A program made the translations under genes and the position numbers. 64,000 nucleotides of DNA, taken from assembly GCA_029959555.1 (NCBI GenBank), contig JASCPI010000021.1, forward strand, positions 1-64,000. The letters are read 5' to 3'. A model generated the notes under the pieces. That model saw only the letters and a list, made by a program, of their open reading frames with translations. It searched no databases and was not told the origin of the DNA. Positions 27,159 to 36,315 of the stretch are shown here, in pieces. The number at the start of each line of letters is the position of its first letter. Position 1 is the stretch's first letter. The DNA is from Lysobacteraceae bacterium PS02065. Lineage in GTDB: Bacteria > Pseudomonadota > Gammaproteobacteria > Xanthomonadales > Rhodanobacteraceae.

Positions 27159-28514
27159 GTGAACAAGATCCAAGCCAGCGCCGCGGAGGCGCTCGACGGC
27201 CTGCTGTTCGACGGCATGACGATCGCCGCCGGCGGCTTCGGCCTGTGCGGCATTCCCGAGAACCTGATCGGCGCGCTGCTCGCGGCCGGCACGAAGGACC
27301 TCACCATCGTCGGCAACAACGCCGGTGTCGACGATTTCGGCATGGGCCCGCTGCTCAAGACGCGCCAGGTCAAGAAGGTGATCGCGTCCTACGTCGGCGA
27401 GAACAAGGAGTTCGAACGCCAGGTGCTGGCCGGCGAGCTCGAGCTGCAGCTCGTGCCGCAGGGCACGCTCGCCGAGCGCCTGCGCGCCGGCGGTGCGGGC
27501 ATCCCGGGCTTCTACACGCGCACCGCGTTCGGCACGCTGCTCGCCGACGGCCGCGAGACCAAGGTCTTCGACGGCAAGGAATACGTGCTCGAGGAAGGCA
27601 TCAAGGCCGACGTCTCGATCGTCAAGGCGTGGAAGGGCGATGCGCTCGGCAACCTCGTGTTCCGCAAGACCGCGCGCAACTTCAACCCGATGATCGCGAC
27701 CTGCGGCAAGGTCTGCGTCGCCGAGGTCGAGGAGATCGTCGAGGTCGGCTCGCTCGATCCCGACCAGATCCACGTGCCGGGCATCTACGTCGACCGCCTC
27801 ATCAAGGGCCCGTCGTACGAGAAGCGCATCGAGTTCCGCACCGTGCAGGGCGCCAACACCGGCAAGGAGAGCCCGGTGCGCACGGCGATGGCGCGTCGCG
27901 CCGCGAAGGAGCTGCAGGACGGCTTCTACGTGAACCTCGGCATCGGCATCCCGACCCTCGTCGCCAACTTCATCCCCGAAGGCATGGACGTCACGCTGCA
28001 GTCGGAGAACGGCCTGCTCGGCATCGGCCCGTTCCCCGAGGACGGCGACGTCGATCCCGACCTCATCAACGCCGGCAAGCAGACCATCACCGCGTTGCCG
28101 GGCAGCAGCTTCTTCTCGAGCGCCGACTCGTTCGCGATGATCCGTGGCGGCCACATCGACCTGTCGATCCTCGGCGGCCTCGAGGTGTCGGGCACCGGCG
28201 ACCTGGCCAACTGGATGGTGCCGGGCAAGATGGTCAAGGGTCCCGGTGGCGCGATGGACCTCGTCAGCGGCGTCAAGCGCGTGGTCGTGCTCATGGAGCA
28301 CACCGCGAAGGACGGCACGCCGAAGATCCGCAACACGTGCACGCTGCCGATCACGGGCAAGCAGGTGGTCGACCTCGTCATCACCGACCTCGCCGTGTTC
28401 GAGGTCGAACGCGGCAAGGGCCTGCGCCTCATCGAGCTGCAGGACGGCGTCACCGTGGACGAGGTGAAGGCCAAGACCGAGTGCGCGTTCGAGGTCGCCG
28501 AAGGTCTCGTCTGA
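27159..28514 (+). CDS. 3-oxoacid CoA-transferase, fused alpha and beta subunits
   Basis: Transfers CoA between succinyl-CoA and a 3-oxoacid such as acetoacetate. One 451-residue chain contains the whole A subunit (about 1-230; [37 protein letters not shown]) followed by the B subunit (about 240-451; [27 protein letters not shown] with the catalytic Glu near 283, [14 protein letters not shown]). In most bacteria these are two genes (scoA/scoB), so this is a natural fusion like mitochondrial SCOT. The start is GTG. It lies 80 bases before ppc on the same strand. Confidence 0.92.
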   Translation: MNKIQASAAEALDGLLFDGMTIAAGGFGLCGIPENLIGALLAAGTKDLTIVGNNAGVDDFGMGPLLKTRQVKKVIASYVGENKEFERQVLAGELELQLVPQGTLAERLRAGGAGIPGFYTRTAFGTLLADGRETKVFDGKEYVLEEGIKADVSIVKAWKGDALGNLVFRKTARNFNPMIATCGKVCVAEVEEIVEVGSLDPDQIHVPGIYVDRLIKGPSYEKRIEFRTVQGANTGKESPVRTAMARRAAKELQDGFYVNLGIGIPTLVANFIPEGMDVTLQSENGLLGIGPFPEDGDVDPDLINAGKQTITALPGSSFFSSADSFAMIRGGHIDLSILGGLEVSGTGDLANWMVPGKMVKGPGGAMDLVSGVKRVVVLMEHTAKDGTPKIRNTCTLPITGKQVVDLVITDLAVFEVERGKGLRLIELQDGVTVDEVKAKTECAFEVAEGLV

Positions 28515-28594
28515 TACCTTTTTTCCAGCGCGGGCCGCGTCTTGCGGCCCGCGTCGCGCTTTGATGGCGCAGCGCAACACGCTAGGCTTGGGCG

Positions 28595-31324
28595 ATGAAC
28601 GAACACGCCCGCCACGCCGCCGACAGCCTTCGCTCCATCGACCTTCCCGAGACCGACCAGCCGTTGCGCGACGACGTCAACCGCGTCGGTTCGCTGGTCG
28701 GCGACATCATCGCCGAGCAGGAAGGCCAGCCCTTCCTCGACGAGGTCGAACGCATCCGCATCGCCGCGATCCATCGTCGCGAGACCGGTGCGGCGACCGC
28801 CGAACTCGAGCGTGAACTGACCGGCGCCGACGTCGCGCATGCAAGTGCCCTCGTGCGTGCGTTCTCGACCTACTTCCAGGCCGTCAACGTCGCCGAGCGC
28901 GTGCACCGCATCCGCCGCCGCCGCGCCTACGAGATGTCCGGCGCCGCCGCGCAGCCCGGCAGCCTGCGCGGCGTGCTCGCGCGCCTGCGCGACGACGGCG
29001 TCTCCGCGCAGGATGTCGCCGCATGCCTGTCGCGCCTGCGCATCGAGCCCGTGTTCACCGCGCATCCCACCGAGGCCGTGCGCCGCGCGCTGCTCGAGAA
29101 GGAGCACGAGGTCGTGCGTGCACTGGTCGCCGACATCGACGGCAGCCGCACGCCGGTCGAGCGGCGTGCCGACCTCGAGCGCATGCGCCTCGCGCTGACC
29201 GCGGCCTGGCAGACCGCCGAGCTCGCGCTCGAGAAGCCGACCGTCGCCGACGAGCTCGAGCACGTCGGCTTCTACCTCACCGACGTGCTCTACCGCGTCG
29301 TGCCGGTGTTCTACGAAGTGTTCGCCGACGCGCTCGCCGAGTCGGGCAATGCGCCGGATCTTCCGGCCGTGCTCGGCTTCGGCACCTGGGTCGGCGGCGA
29401 CATGGACGGCAATCCGAACGTCGGTGCCGAGACGATCGCCGCGACGCTGGCGACGCAGCGTGCGCAGGTCGTCGCGCTGTACCGCCGCGAGGTGCTCGCG
29501 CTCGCGAGCCTGCTCAGTCAGACCGTCTCGCGCGTGTCGTGCTCGGCCGACGTGCTCGCGCGTCTGGATGTCTACCGCGCGCTGCTGCCGAAGGCCGCCG
29601 CACGCTTGCGCTCGCGCCAGCAGGACATGCCGTATCGCCAGCTGCTGCAGCTCGTCGCCGAACGCCTCGGCGAGACCGAGCGCGGCCGTGAAGGTGGGTA
29701 TCCCGACGCGGCGACGTTCCTCGCCGACATCCGCGTGGTCGCCGACAGCCTCGCCCAGCACCGCGGCCGCCACGCGGGCTGGTTCGCGGTGCGCCGCCTC
29801 GTGCGCCGCATCGAGACGTTCGGCTTCCACCTCGCCACGCTCGACCTGCGCCAGGAATCCTCTTCGCACGATGCCGCGCTCGCCGCGCTGCTCGGCGACG
29901 AGGACTGGGCGAATCGCGATGTCGCCACGCGCGTGAAGCGGCTCGGAGAACTGATCGGCAACCCGCGCGGCATCGACGCGAGCACCGACGACACCGCGCG
30001 CCGCACGCTCGCCGTGTTCCGCACCGTCGCCGAGCTGCGCCCGCGCTACGGCGCGCGCGCGTTCGGTCCCTACATCATCAGCATGAGCCGCAGCGCGGCC
30101 GATGCGCTCGCCGTGCTCGCGCTCGCACGCATCGCGGGCTGCACCTGCGACGACGATACGGTGCCGCTCGACGTCGCGCCGCTGTTCGAGACCGTCGCCG
30201 ACCTCGACGCCGCCGAGAGCGTGGTGCGCGCGCTGTTCGCCGATCCGCTGTACCGCGCGCACCTCGCCACGCGCGGCGATCGCCAGATCGTCATGCTCGG
30301 CTACTCCGACAGCGCGAAGGACGGCGGCCTCGTCGCCTCGCGCTGGGCGCTGCAGCAGACCCAGATCGCGCTCACGCGCCTCGCACGCGAGGCCGGCATC
30401 CGCATCGTGTTCTTCCACGGCCGCGGCGGTTCGGCGAGCCGCGGCGGCGGCAAGACCGAGCGCGCCGTGATCGCCTCGCCGCGTGGTTCGGTCGACGGCC
30501 ACCTGCGCCTGACCGAACAGGGCGAGGTGATCCACCGCAAGTACGGCATCCGCGCGCTCGCACTGCGCAACCTCGAGCAGATGACCGGCGCGGTGCTGCG
30601 CGCGACCCTGCGCCCGCGTCCGCCGGAGGCACGCGAGCAGGCCTGGCGCACGATGGCCACGCTGATCGCGGCCGAGGCCCGCCGCGCCTACCGCACGCTC
30701 GTGCACGAGACCCCGTCGTTTCCCGACTACTTCCGCGCGGCCACGCCGATCGACGTGATCGAGCGCCTGCGCATCGGCTCGCGTCCGTCGCGTCGCGGCG
30801 GCACCGGCGGCATCGATCGCTTGCGCGCGATCCCATGGGTGTTCGCGTGGTCGCAGAACCGCTGCGGGCTGACCGGCTGGTACGGCGTCGGCAGCGGCCT
30901 CGCCCACGGCATCGCCACGTTCGGGCGCGCGCAGCTCGCCGAGATGACGCGCGACTGGCCGTTCTTCGCGCAGCTCGTCGACGACGTCGAGATGGTGCTC
31001 GCCAAGTGCGACATCGCGATCTTCGAACGCTATTCGCGGCTCGCCGGCGACCTGCACGCGCCGTTCTTCGCCGACATCTCGGCCGAGTTCGAACGCACGC
31101 GCCGCGCGATCCTCGAGCTCAAGCAGGAAGACGAGCTGCTCGCCCACGACCTGCGCCTGCGCCAGTCGATCCGCCTGCGTAATCCCTACGTCGACCCGAT
31201 CAGCCTGCTGCAGGTGGACCTGCTCTCGCGCTGGCGCGAGGCCGATCGCGACGACGACGAGCTGCTGCACGGCCTCATCGCGACCGTCAACGGCATCTCG
31301 GCCGGGATCCAGAACACGGGCTGA
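28595..31324 (+). CDS. ppc: Phosphoenolpyruvate carboxylase
   Basis: Adds bicarbonate to phosphoenolpyruvate to give oxaloacetate, refilling the citric acid cycle. The 909-residue protein shows FTAHPTEA with the catalytic His near 155, WVGGDMDGNP, the MLGYSDSAKDGG signature and the FHGRGGSASRGGG loop near 607, and ends with the family's QNTG-type C-terminus that binds aspartate. Length is typical. It is probably expressed separately from the CoA-transferase, since a short poly-T run follows that gene. Confidence 0.96.
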   Translation: MNEHARHAADSLRSIDLPETDQPLRDDVNRVGSLVGDIIAEQEGQPFLDEVERIRIAAIHRRETGAATAELERELTGADVAHASALVRAFSTYFQAVNVAERVHRIRRRRAYEMSGAAAQPGSLRGVLARLRDDGVSAQDVAACLSRLRIEPVFTAHPTEAVRRALLEKEHEVVRALVADIDGSRTPVERRADLERMRLALTAAWQTAELALEKPTVADELEHVGFYLTDVLYRVVPVFYEVFADALAESGNAPDLPAVLGFGTWVGGDMDGNPNVGAETIAATLATQRAQVVALYRREVLALASLLSQTVSRVSCSADVLARLDVYRALLPKAAARLRSRQQDMPYRQLLQLVAERLGETERGREGGYPDAATFLADIRVVADSLAQHRGRHAGWFAVRRLVRRIETFGFHLATLDLRQESSSHDAALAALLGDEDWANRDVATRVKRLGELIGNPRGIDASTDDTARRTLAVFRTVAELRPRYGARAFGPYIISMSRSAADALAVLALARIAGCTCDDDTVPLDVAPLFETVADLDAAESVVRALFADPLYRAHLATRGDRQIVMLGYSDSAKDGGLVASRWALQQTQIALTRLAREAGIRIVFFHGRGGSASRGGGKTERAVIASPRGSVDGHLRLTEQGEVIHRKYGIRALALRNLEQMTGAVLRATLRPRPPEAREQAWRTMATLIAAEARRAYRTLVHETPSFPDYFRAATPIDVIERLRIGSRPSRRGGTGGIDRLRAIPWVFAWSQNRCGLTGWYGVGSGLAHGIATFGRAQLAEMTRDWPFFAQLVDDVEMVLAKCDIAIFERYSRLAGDLHAPFFADISAEFERTRRAILELKQEDELLAHDLRLRQSIRLRNPYVDPISLLQVDLLSRWREADRDDDELLHGLIATVNGISAGIQNTG

Positions 31325-31687
31325 AATCGGCCGCTGTGCTCGGAATGCCGGAACGGTGGACGCGCACAGGATCCGCTCGCCGCCTCGTGCGGTCGTTGTC
31401 CCGTCGCGGAGGCCCCGCGGCGGCGTCGGTGGCGAGTCTTCTCGTGGTGTCCGACGGCGCCCCCCAGCCTGATCACGGCGCGCGGCGGAGGCCTTGCCGG
31501 TCAAGCTGAACGGTTGATGGCGGTGCCCGGAATGCGTAGTGTTCGCCAGCCCGCCCTGCGCGCGGCACCGGATGCTCGGGAAGGCGATCCGGGCGCCTTT
31601 CCCCCCTTACTGTTCGCGAAACACGCATTCCGGTGGTTCGATTCCGCGCACCTCGTTGTCCGATTTCATTGTCTTAAGGAACAAGTC
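31325..31687. other. Gap before the duplicated secreted-protein gene
   Basis: No gene is supported. From about 31507 it is the left copy of the duplicated leader (AACGGTTGATGGCG onward), whose last 100 bases are strongly conserved between copies, implying promoter and 5' untranslated sequence. A strong AAGGAA Shine-Dalgarno lies seven bases before the ATG. Confidence 0.6.
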
Positions 31688-32506
31688 ATGAAAAATGTTC
31701 GCCTGACGACCGCCGGCGTCGCTGCCGTGTTCGCCGTCGCTGTCCCGCACGCTTTCGCCCAGTCCGCCGAAACCGTTTCCGCTCCCGTCGTGTCGCAGCC
31801 GGGTCCGACCTCCGCGTTCGCCACGCCGGGCCAGGTGCCGTTCGGCACGATCCTGCTCGACGAAGGCACGTCGCGCCTGATCTCGTCCCCCACGGGTGGT
31901 CCGGGCGGTGCGCCGGCGAGCGTGCTGCAGGACTCTTCGCTCGGCATGACGATCTTCGGATTCGGTGCGGCTATCTCGGGGGGATTCCGTGTCGCCGAGG
32001 ACTTCACCGTGCCTGCGCAGGGCTGGTCGATCACGCGCGCGCGCTTCTACACGTACCAGACCGGCTCGACGACCACGAGCACGATCAATGACCTCCGCGT
32101 GCAGATCTTCAGCGACACACCCGGAGGGACCAGCGTATTCGGTGACGCGACCACGAACCGCCTGACATCGACGACGTTCTCGACGGTTTACCGTACGCAG
32201 GAAACGGCTCCCACGGGAAGCACGCGTCCGATCATGGAAGTCGTTGCGGAGTTCAGTCCGCCGATCAACCTCACCACCCCGGGCACGTACTGGATCGCGT
32301 GGAGCTACGGTGGAACGCTCGCCTCGGGCCCCTGGTCTCCGCCGCAGACAGTGGCGGGACAGGTCGTCACGGGCAATTGCCAGCAATTCAGTGGCACGGC
32401 AATGACGTGGGCCCCTGCTCTCGACGGTACGAACGCACAGGGTTGCGCCTTCGTGCTCGAAGGTGCCACGCTGCCGGTCACGCTGCAGAGCTTCGGCATC
32501 GACTGA
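31688..32506 (+). CDS. Secreted protein of unknown function (left tandem copy)
   Basis: A 272-residue protein with a signal peptide (about 1-24, ending AFAQ) and a beta-rich mature part with no membrane anchor. Blocks such as FRVAEDFTVPAQGWSITRAR, FYTYQTGSTTTSTINDLRVQ and GTYWIAWSYGG look like the jelly-roll domains of secreted or anchor-sorted proteins of Lysobacterales; no catalytic motif and no PEP-CTERM or sortase tail is seen. Two Cys near the C-terminus could form a disulfide through DsbA. It is almost identical in layout to the next gene. Confidence 0.8.
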   Translation: MKNVRLTTAGVAAVFAVAVPHAFAQSAETVSAPVVSQPGPTSAFATPGQVPFGTILLDEGTSRLISSPTGGPGGAPASVLQDSSLGMTIFGFGAAISGGFRVAEDFTVPAQGWSITRARFYTYQTGSTTTSTINDLRVQIFSDTPGGTSVFGDATTNRLTSTTFSTVYRTQETAPTGSTRPIMEVVAEFSPPINLTTPGTYWIAWSYGGTLASGPWSPPQTVAGQVVTGNCQQFSGTAMTWAPALDGTNAQGCAFVLEGATLPVTLQSFGID

Positions 32507-32530
32507 TCGTCCGCTCCACGTGACATGAAG

Positions 32531-32562
32531 AAGCCGCCGGATGCGAACCCGGCGGCTTTTTT
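32531..32562 (+). terminator. Rho-independent terminator of the left copy
   Basis: Stem AAGCCGCCGG with CCCGGCGGCTT around an ATGCGAA loop, ended by six T. It lies 25 bases after the stop and is duplicated after the second gene. Confidence 0.9.
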
Positions 32563-32853
32563 GATGGCGAGTCGATCAACCCGGTGGCCCCGGTGGCGGA
32601 TCGCTGGTGAGCTTCCCGGGGGCATCCTGGCGGGGGTTTCACGGCGTCGGCGGAATCGCCTGCCGTGGCCTTGTCCTGTGCGAGCTGCCGCATCCTCTCG
32701 TCGAGACCTTCGACGGCATCACGGCCGTCCTGCGGCAATGGCGGCGAGATCGGCCGCTGCCGGGACCACGCGGCGATGCGCACGACATGACCCGGTCGCT
32801 GCACGGGACGTCGGTCCGACCGCGGCTGGGGTCGCATGCCAGGATGGAAGGGT
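32563..32853. other. Spacer between the two tandem copies
   Basis: About 290 bases with no supported gene, no hairpin of note and no similarity to the sequence before the left copy. It probably marks the join of the duplication. Confidence 0.5.
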
Positions 32854-33034
32854 GAACGGTTGATGGCGATGCCGGGAATGCGTAGTGTTCGCGAGCCCGC
32901 CCCTGCGCGCGGCACCGGATGCTCGGGAAGGCGATCCGGGCGCCTTTCCACCCCTTACTGTTCGCGAAACACGCATTCCGGTGGTTCGATTCCGCGCATC
33001 TGTTGTCCGATTTCATTGTCTTAAGGAACAAGTC

Positions 33035-33853
33035 ATGAAAAATGTTCGCCTGACGACGGCCGTCGCCGCCGCCCTGTTCACCGTCGCTGTCCCACATGCT
33101 TTCGCGCAACGTGCCGAAACCGTCTCCGCGCCTGTCGTGTCGCAGCCGGGTCCGACCTCCTCGTTCGCCACGCCGGGCCAGGTACCGTTCGGCACCGTCC
33201 TTCTCGACGAAGGCACACCGCGATTGATCTCGTCTCCGACGGGCGGTCCGGGCGGTGCGCCGGCCAGCGTGCTGCAGGATACGTCGCTCGGCATGACGAT
33301 CTTCGGATTCGGCGCGTCTGTCGCGTCGGGTTTCCGCGTCGCCGAGGACTTCACGGTGCCCGCGCAGGGCTGGTCGATCACGCGCGCGCGCTTCTACACG
33401 TACCAGACCGGCTCGACGACCACGAGCACGATCAACGACCTTCGCGTGCAGGTCTTCAGCGGTACGCCCGGCGGTACGTCGGTGTTCGGCGACGCGACGA
33501 CGAACCGTCTGACGTCGACCACGTTCTCGACGGTCTACCGCACGCAGGAAACCGCGCCCACGGCGTCGAACCGGCCGATCATGGAAGTCGTCGCGGAGTT
33601 CGATCCGCCGATCAACATCACGACCCCGGGCACGTACTGGATCGCGTGGAGCTACGGCGGAACGCTCGCCTCCGGACCGTGGTCGCCCCCGCAGACGGTG
33701 GCCGGACAGGCCGTCACGGGCAACTGCCAGCAGTTCGACGGCGCGGCACTGACGTGGGGCCCCGCCCTCGACGGCACGAACGCCCAAGGTTGTGCCTTCG
33801 TGCTCGAAGGCGCCACGCTGCCGGTCACGCTGCAGAGCTTCGGCATCGACTGA
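33035..33853 (+). CDS. Secreted protein of unknown function (right tandem copy)
   Basis: Same length (272 residues), signal peptide and domain layout as the preceding gene, with roughly nine of ten residues identical. Differences are scattered (AFTVAVP, FGASVASGFRV, TASNRPIMEV, FDPPINITT), without stops or gaps, so both copies appear functional and under purifying selection. The shared AAGGAACAAGTC leader immediately before the ATG suggests equal expression. Confidence 0.8.
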   Translation: MKNVRLTTAVAAALFTVAVPHAFAQRAETVSAPVVSQPGPTSSFATPGQVPFGTVLLDEGTPRLISSPTGGPGGAPASVLQDTSLGMTIFGFGASVASGFRVAEDFTVPAQGWSITRARFYTYQTGSTTTSTINDLRVQVFSGTPGGTSVFGDATTNRLTSTTFSTVYRTQETAPTASNRPIMEVVAEFDPPINITTPGTYWIAWSYGGTLASGPWSPPQTVAGQAVTGNCQQFDGAALTWGPALDGTNAQGCAFVLEGATLPVTLQSFGID

Positions 33854-33874
33854 TCGTCCGCTCCACGTGACATG

Positions 33875-33909
33875 AAAAAGCCGCCGGGTGCGAACCCGGC
33901 GGCTTTTTT
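33875..33909 (+). terminator. Rho-independent terminator of the right copy
   Basis: A perfect stem AAAAAGCCGCCGGGT with ACCCGGCGGCTTTTT around a GCGA loop; stronger than the left copy because the A/T arms also pair. It could act in both directions. Confidence 0.92.
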
Positions 33910-34066
33910 CATGCACATCGAGGGTGGGTGGGGTCGGACGAGAGCATCGCGCGCGACATGCGTCGAGCCCGGCGTTGCGCCGTGTCCTGCAGGACGGAAT
34001 CGCCTTCGACGATTCCATCCTGCGCGCGGGTCACGACGCTTGCGGCGCGAGGTGATACACGCTTCG

Positions 34067-34098
34067 GTAGGGCGGAACCCGCGAAGCGGATTCCGCCG
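34067..34098. repeat. Solo half of the GTAGGGCGGAACC element
   Basis: GTAGGGCGGAACCCGCGAAG followed by CGGATTCCGCC, matching the left end of the 236-bp units at 16967. About 70 bases upstream a CAGGACGGAATCG-CGATTCCATCCTG hairpin resembles the right end, so this may be a remnant with a lost interior. Confidence 0.7.
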
Positions 34099-34117
34099 TC
34101 ACCTTATCCGGGAACGA

Positions 34118-36046
34118 TCAGGCCGGATCGCGCTTGACCGCGGCGCGGTACAGCAGCATCGCGATGAAGGCGAGCAGGGCCAGGCCGAGCCAGCCGCCGA
34201 AGTGCAGCGAGTCGGGCAGCGACAGCGCGTCGCCGCGCTCGGTCACCACGATCGGGATCGCGATGAAGATGCCCATGAGCGCCTCGCCCGTGATGAGGCC
34301 GGCCGCGAACAGCATGCCCTTGCGGTGGATGCGGCCGTGTTCCTCTTCGGTCTTCGCGCCACCGAGGCGACGCTCGACGAACCACGACAGCAGGCCGCCG
34401 AGGAAGATCGGCACCATCAGTTCGATCGGCAGGTAGATGCCGATCGCGCAGGCGAGCACCGGAATGCGGAAGCTCTTGCCGCTCGACTTGAGCCACGAGT
34501 CGACCGCGATGATGACCGCGCCGATGCACGCGCCGATCCCGATCGTCGTCCACGGCAGCTGGCCGCCGAAGATGCCCTTGGCCACCGAGGCCATGAGATT
34601 GGCCTGCGGCGCGAGCAGCGCGTTCGGATGCTCGGCCGTGCGCTCGCCGATGCCGTAGGCGGTCATGAGCAGGTTGAGCACGGGGGCCATCACCAGCGCG
34701 GAGGAGATCGCGCCGATCGCGAGCATGAGCTGCTGCTTCCACGGCGTCGCGCCGACGATGTGGCCGGCCTTGAGGTCCTGCAGGTTGTCGCCGCCGATGC
34801 ACGCGGCGCAGCACACGACGGCACCGATCATGATCGCGGCAACCGGGCCGATCGTCGCGTCACGGCCGAGCAGCACGACGAGCACGAGCGCGGCGAACAG
34901 GATGGTCGAGATCGTGATGCCCGAGACAGGGTTGTTCGACGAGCCGACGAGGCCGGCCATGTAGGCCGACACCGACACGAACAGGAAGCCCGCGACGATC
35001 ATGATCACCGTCATCGGGATGCTCGCGCTCCACTGGCCGACGATGCTCTGGTACAGCGCGAGCAGCGGCAGCGTGAACACGACGAGGCCGATGCCGATGA
35101 GCTTCATCGGGATGTCGCGCTCGGTGTGCGCGATCGTCGTGCCGGCCCCTGCGCGCGTGGCTTCGAAGCCGCTGCGGATGCCCGAGAACAGCGACTTGCG
35201 CAGCGAGATCAGCGTCCAGATGCCGCCGATCAGCATCGCGCCGACGCCGAGGTAGCGGATCTGCGCCGACCAGATCATGCCGGCCGCACTGGCCGCGCTC
35301 GCATCGGCGATGCGAGCGGCGAGCGCGGGATCGCTGTCGAGGAAGAACGTGCTGTAGATCGGGATCGCGATGTTCCAGCCGATGATGCTGCCGAGCAGCA
35401 CGACGATGCCGATGTTGAGGCCGACGATGTAGCCGACGCCGAGCAGCGCCGGCGAGAGGTTGGTGCCGACGTAGGCGATGCCCTTGCCGACCCACGCGGC
35501 GGAGGCCGCGGCATCGGGGAACAGGCGCAGGCCGCTCTCGGCACCGAGCTTGGCGAAGCCGCCGAGCGTCGCGGCGATGCCGAGCGTCTTGAGGCCCTGG
35601 CCCGGGTTCTCGCCGGTCTTGAGCACTTCGGCCGCGGCCTTGCCTTCGGGGAACGCGAGGCCCTGGTCGACGATCAGCGAGCGGCGCAGCGGCACCGAAA
35701 AGATCACGCCGAGCAGGCCGCCGAGGCCCGCGATCGTGAACACCCACCAGTACTCGAACGTCTGCCAGTAACCGAGGATCACGAGCGCCGGGATCGTGAA
35801 GATCACGCCCGAGGCGATCGAAGAGCCCGCCGAGGCGCCCGTCTGCACGATGTTGTTCTCGAGGATCGTGCCGCCGCCGAGCAGGCGCAGCACGCCCATC
35901 GAGACGACCGCGGCGGGAATCGCCGAGGCGATCGTCATGCCCGCGAACAGGCCGAGGTAGGTGTTGGCCGCTGCGAGGATGACGACCAGCACGATCGACA
36001 GGACGACCGCGCGGACGGTCAATTGCGGGACTTCGGTGGTGCTCAT
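34118..36046 (-). CDS. OPT-family oligopeptide transporter
   Basis: A 642-residue inner-membrane protein with about 14-16 helices and OPT family blocks: NTYLGLFAGMTIASAIPAAV, GTILENNIVQTGASAGSSIA, FPEGKAAAEVLK, IGGDNLQDLKAGHIVGATPW and a C-terminal GLITGEALMGI. OPT members of the bacterial EspB/Glt0816 type take up oligopeptides, or in other branches metal chelates. It is divergent from a POT-family transporter over 270 bases that contain one REP hairpin. Substrate is inferred from family and context. Confidence 0.92.
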   Translation of the reverse strand: MSTTEVPQLTVRAVVLSIVLVVILAAANTYLGLFAGMTIASAIPAAVVSMGVLRLLGGGTILENNIVQTGASAGSSIASGVIFTIPALVILGYWQTFEYWWVFTIAGLGGLLGVIFSVPLRRSLIVDQGLAFPEGKAAAEVLKTGENPGQGLKTLGIAATLGGFAKLGAESGLRLFPDAAASAAWVGKGIAYVGTNLSPALLGVGYIVGLNIGIVVLLGSIIGWNIAIPIYSTFFLDSDPALAARIADASAASAAGMIWSAQIRYLGVGAMLIGGIWTLISLRKSLFSGIRSGFEATRAGAGTTIAHTERDIPMKLIGIGLVVFTLPLLALYQSIVGQWSASIPMTVIMIVAGFLFVSVSAYMAGLVGSSNNPVSGITISTILFAALVLVVLLGRDATIGPVAAIMIGAVVCCAACIGGDNLQDLKAGHIVGATPWKQQLMLAIGAISSALVMAPVLNLLMTAYGIGERTAEHPNALLAPQANLMASVAKGIFGGQLPWTTIGIGACIGAVIIAVDSWLKSSGKSFRIPVLACAIGIYLPIELMVPIFLGGLLSWFVERRLGGAKTEEEHGRIHRKGMLFAAGLITGEALMGIFIAIPIVVTERGDALSLPDSLHFGGWLGLALLAFIAMLLYRAAVKRDPA

Positions 36047-36168
36047 CAGGACTCCCCGTGGCGGTGCCGTTCCGTCGGCGGATGGATGGTGGCGGTGCTG
36101 CACGTCTGCGGATGGAAGCGCGGCAGGCGATCCGGAGCGTGGGCAAGGCCCGTGCCGCTGGAAAGCCT

Positions 36169-36201
36169 CCGTCATCCCGGCGCAGGCCGGGATCCAGCGC
36201 C
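36169..36201. repeat. REP-like hairpin GTCATCCCGG...CCGGGATCC
   Basis: A copy of the repeat family seen at 12.8-13.4 and 62.5-62.7 kb, placed between the two divergent peptide transporter genes. Confidence 0.75.
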
Positions 36202-36315
36202 TTTACATCGTCGCGTCGGATGCGCGGGCACGACAGGAAAGGTCCCGAAGGTTCCCGCCACGCGCCGCGCCGTGCATAGTAGCGCGCATCCCCTTCGCGA
36301 CCGAATCCCCAGAAG

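Larger units (their letters stand above)
31507..33909. repeat. Tandem duplication, period 1347 bp, covering leader, gene and terminator
   Basis: Two direct copies: about 31507-32562 and 32854-33909. Leader, coding region and terminator hairpin are all repeated, separated by about 290 bases of unrelated, non-coding sequence. The leader differs at few positions, whereas coding regions differ mostly by silent changes. Confidence 0.85.

Noticed and set aside
27926..31504. A 1192-codon open frame on the minus strand
   Set aside because: It is antisense to the CoA-transferase and ppc genes, arises from the GC-rich third positions, and its translation is Arg/Ala/His-rich with no fold-like pattern.
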